From contig NZ_LAMZ01000001.1 in NCBI RefSeq assembly GCF_025558165.1, positions 1-64,000 of the forward strand: DNA of 64,000 nucleotides, given 5' to 3'. This DNA is from Candidatus Pelagibacter ubique HIMB140 (GTDB lineage: Bacteria > Pseudomonadota > Alphaproteobacteria > Pelagibacterales > Pelagibacteraceae). The translations under genes and the position numbers were made by a program. The notes under the pieces were generated by a model. That model was not told the origin of the DNA. It ran no database searches and saw only the letters and a list, made by a program, of their open reading frames with translations. Of this stretch, positions 62,389 to 64,000 are shown one piece after another (within the stretch, counting starts at the first letter, position 1; each line of letters opens with the position of its first letter).

Positions 62389-62721
62389 TTAATTTTTAAA
62401 ATTAATACCCTTATCCTCAAGAACTTTTTTAAGTTCTCCGTTTTCGTACATTTCTTTTACGATATCACATCCACCAACAAATTCTTTTTTAATATACAAT
62501 TGAGGAATTGTTGGCCAATCACTGTAAACTTTAATACCTTCTCTGATGTTTTGATCTTCTAAAACATTTACTCCTTTAAAATTTACTTCAAGAATTTTTA
62601 ACATGTTTGAAACAGCCATTGAAAAACCACACTGTGGAGCATCTGGAGTTCCTTTCATAAACAAACAAACATCATTGTTGTCTATATGATTTTGAATTAT
62701 ATTTTTTGTATTATCGTCCAT
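62389..62721 (-). CDS. grxD: monothiol glutaredoxin (Grx4 type)
   Basis: 110 residues. CGFS active site in APQCGFSMA, KGTPDAPQ before it, WPTIPQLYIKKEFVGGCDIV behind it. Forms [2Fe-2S]-bridged complexes with BolA, whose gene is directly upstream with a one-base overlap; the pair handles iron-sulfur delivery. Confidence 0.97.
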   Translation of the reverse strand: MDDNTKNIIQNHIDNNDVCLFMKGTPDAPQCGFSMAVSNMLKILEVNFKGVNVLEDQNIREGIKVYSDWPTIPQLYIKKEFVGGCDIVKEMYENGELKKVLEDKGINFKN

Positions 62722-62951
62722 TATTGCTCCTTTGTTTTAATTGCTAGGGCATGTAATTCATTTCCCATACGTCCTTTTAGAGAATTATATACCATTTTAT
62801 GTTGTTCAATTTTACTTTTTCCTGAAAACTGAGAAGAAGTCACAGTCGCTGAATAATGATTTCCATCACCTGCTAAATCTTGAATCTCTACAACAGCATC
62901 AGGCATTGCTTCTTTAATTAAACTCTCAATTTCTTTTAAATCCATTGCCAT
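62721..62951 (-). CDS. BolA family protein
   Basis: 76 residues. BolA/IbaG fold with VEIQDLAGDGNHYSATVTS, and the conserved HKMVYNSLKGRMGNELHAL end including the cluster-binding His. Partner of the CGFS glutaredoxin encoded next. Overlaps purL stop by one base, giving the gene order purL-bolA-grxD. Confidence 0.95.
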   Translation of the reverse strand: MAMDLKEIESLIKEAMPDAVVEIQDLAGDGNHYSATVTSSQFSGKSKIEQHKMVYNSLKGRMGNELHALAIKTKEQ

Positions 62952-64000
62952 TAGTTACTCATATAATCTGTAAGCCACTTTTTATTTGAACTTGTTAATT
63001 CGTCAATTGTAACTTTTGTCTTATCATCAAAATATAGTTCATTTTCACTGATTGTACCAAGTTCGTCAAAATGAACAGCATTTTTATTCAATATATCTGT
63101 GACTTTTTTTAAATCTTTTTTACTAACCTCAATAATGTAACGCCCTTGATCTTCACCAAAGAAATACCCCAATTCATTGATTAAATATTTTGGTTTATTT
63201 AAATTTATTCCTTTTTTACCTTTGATGCACATTTTGGCTACCGCTGTAATAATTCCACCCAAAGAAACATCATGAGCACTTTTGATTAGATTACTTTCGA
63301 TAAGTTTCAATAAAGTTTCTCCATTATTTTTTTCATTAAATAAATTTATTTCAGGAGGAGGACCATTTTTTTCATCTAATATATTCCTTGCAAATAAAGT
63401 TTGATCTAAATGTCCCTCTGTTTTTCCAATAACTAAAACCACATTATCAATCTCTTTAAAATCCATAGTGATCATTTTATTATAATCCTTTATCAAACCC
63501 ACACCTCCAATAGCAGGAGTTGGCTTTATACCTTCATCTTTAGTTTGATTGTAAAAAGAAACATTTCCTGAAACTACTGGGAATTTTAAATATTCACTTG
63601 CTTCACCAATTCCTTGAACACATTCGACAAACTCACCCATATTCTCTTCATTTTCAGGGCTTCCAAAATTTAAACAATTAGTAATAGCTATAGGTTTTGC
63701 ACCAACAGCAATTAAATTTCTAAAACTTTCACAAACAACTTGTTTTCCACCGGTAAGAGGGTGAGCCCAACAATATACAGCAGAACTGTCGACTGAAGCA
63801 GCTACAGCTTTATTTGTTCCATGCACTCTCACAACTCCAGCATCTCCACCTGGTTTTTGAATAGTATCCCCCATAACCGTATGATCATACTGCTGCCAAA
63901 TCCAATCTTTGCTACAAATATTTGGGTTAGCTAAAACTTTTTTCAGAACATCTATAATTTTGAAATTTTTTAAATCTTCTTTTTTAATTTTATTCTTTTT
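62951..64000 (-). CDS. purL: phosphoribosylformylglycinamidine synthase subunit PurL (3' part)
   Basis: The frame stays open to the window edge; about 350 C-terminal residues are visible. QQYDHTVMGDTIQKPGGDAG, SSAVYCWAHPLTGG, ITNCLNFGSPENEENMGEF, VSGNVSFYNQT and SAHDVSLGGIITAVAK are PurL signatures. An internal ATG at 63874 is not the start. It makes FGAM in purine synthesis, with PurQ and PurS elsewhere. The N-terminal half lies beyond base 64000. Confidence 0.96.
   Translation of the reverse strand, partial: KKNKIKKEDLKNFKIIDVLKKVLANPNICSKDWIWQQYDHTVMGDTIQKPGGDAGVVRVHGTNKAVAASVDSSAVYCWAHPLTGGKQVVCESFRNLIAVGAKPIAITNCLNFGSPENEENMGEFVECVQGIGEASEYLKFPVVSGNVSFYNQTKDEGIKPTPAIGGVGLIKDYNKMITMDFKEIDNVVLVIGKTEGHLDQTLFARNILDEKNGPPPEINLFNEKNNGETLLKLIESNLIKSAHDVSLGGIITAVAKMCIKGKKGINLNKPKYLINELGYFFGEDQGRYIIEVSKKDLKKVTDILNKNAVHFDELGTISENELYFDDKTKVTIDELTSSNKKWLTDYMSN

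Noticed and set aside
63874-64000. A PurL start at the internal ATG 63874
   Set aside because: The frame continues upstream with PurL-like sequence (QQYDHTVMGD), so the gene is simply cut by the window edge.

Overview
The window looks like a streamlined marine alphaproteobacterium of the SAR11 clade (Candidatus Pelagibacter type). The DNA is very AT-rich, genes overlap or sit a few bases apart, and substrate-binding-protein transporters are numerous. Runs such as purL-bolA-grxD / rpsD-trmJ, the methylcitrate genes and an osmolyte/polyol transporter fit that clade. This is inferred from gene content; no database was searched.

Bases 1-12209 are an accessory region integrated at a CAT-anticodon tRNA gene. 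The right end is clear: a tyrosine integrase (11117-12067, minus), its arm sequence, then only the 3' part of the tRNA from the anticodon loop to CCA (12165-12209), one base from the apt stop codon. The cargo is a minus-strand cluster with a C5-cytosine methyltransferase, a phospholipase-D-fold (NgoFVII-like) restriction enzyme and an HNH-HIT fusion protein. With it are several unrecognised genes, a 534-residue membrane protein and small overlapping ORFs, two of them under 60 codons. The region contains two inverted repeats. One is 54 bp (1-54 / 8818-8871). The other is 127 bp (9012-9138 / 12083-12209) and carries the integrase arm plus tRNA core. The left copy of the 127-bp repeat looks like a complete phage-type attachment site, with paired GTCACA arm sites on both sides. 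Between the two copies lie the integrase and a reduced family-A polymerase-like protein in which the steric-gate glutamate position is alanine.

Bases 12211-64000 are core chromosome. 12211-16383 holds apt facing an overlapping operon mtnP-mtnA-class II aldolase-speDE fusion: spermidine synthesis joined to recycling of its by-product methylthioadenosine, probably by the DHAP shunt. 16441-18706 is a basic-amino-acid-type ABC importer without an ATPase. 18708-29169 holds a 2OG oxygenase, glycosyltransferases, a tctCBA tricarboxylate transporter, exporters and small enzymes. 29215-37782 is a polyol/hexitol utilisation regulon (ABC importer, mannitol-dehydrogenase-family enzyme, SorC-type regulator, fructokinase-like ROK kinase, IMPase-family phosphatase); a shared operator-like motif occurs in front of both minus-strand units.

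37943-64000 holds redox enzymes, an MFS carrier, rpoZ with a long acidic tail, dusA, a TSUP carrier, a HIT protein, phosphomannomutase, nrdAB, prpDBC, gph, an acetyltransferase-only GlmU, glmS, aroG (class II), nadE, cysS, cimA, a DUF1989 protein, trmJ, rpsD, grxD, bolA and the 3' part of purL. Each of the three substrate-binding-protein genes is followed by a hairpin before the next transporter gene.
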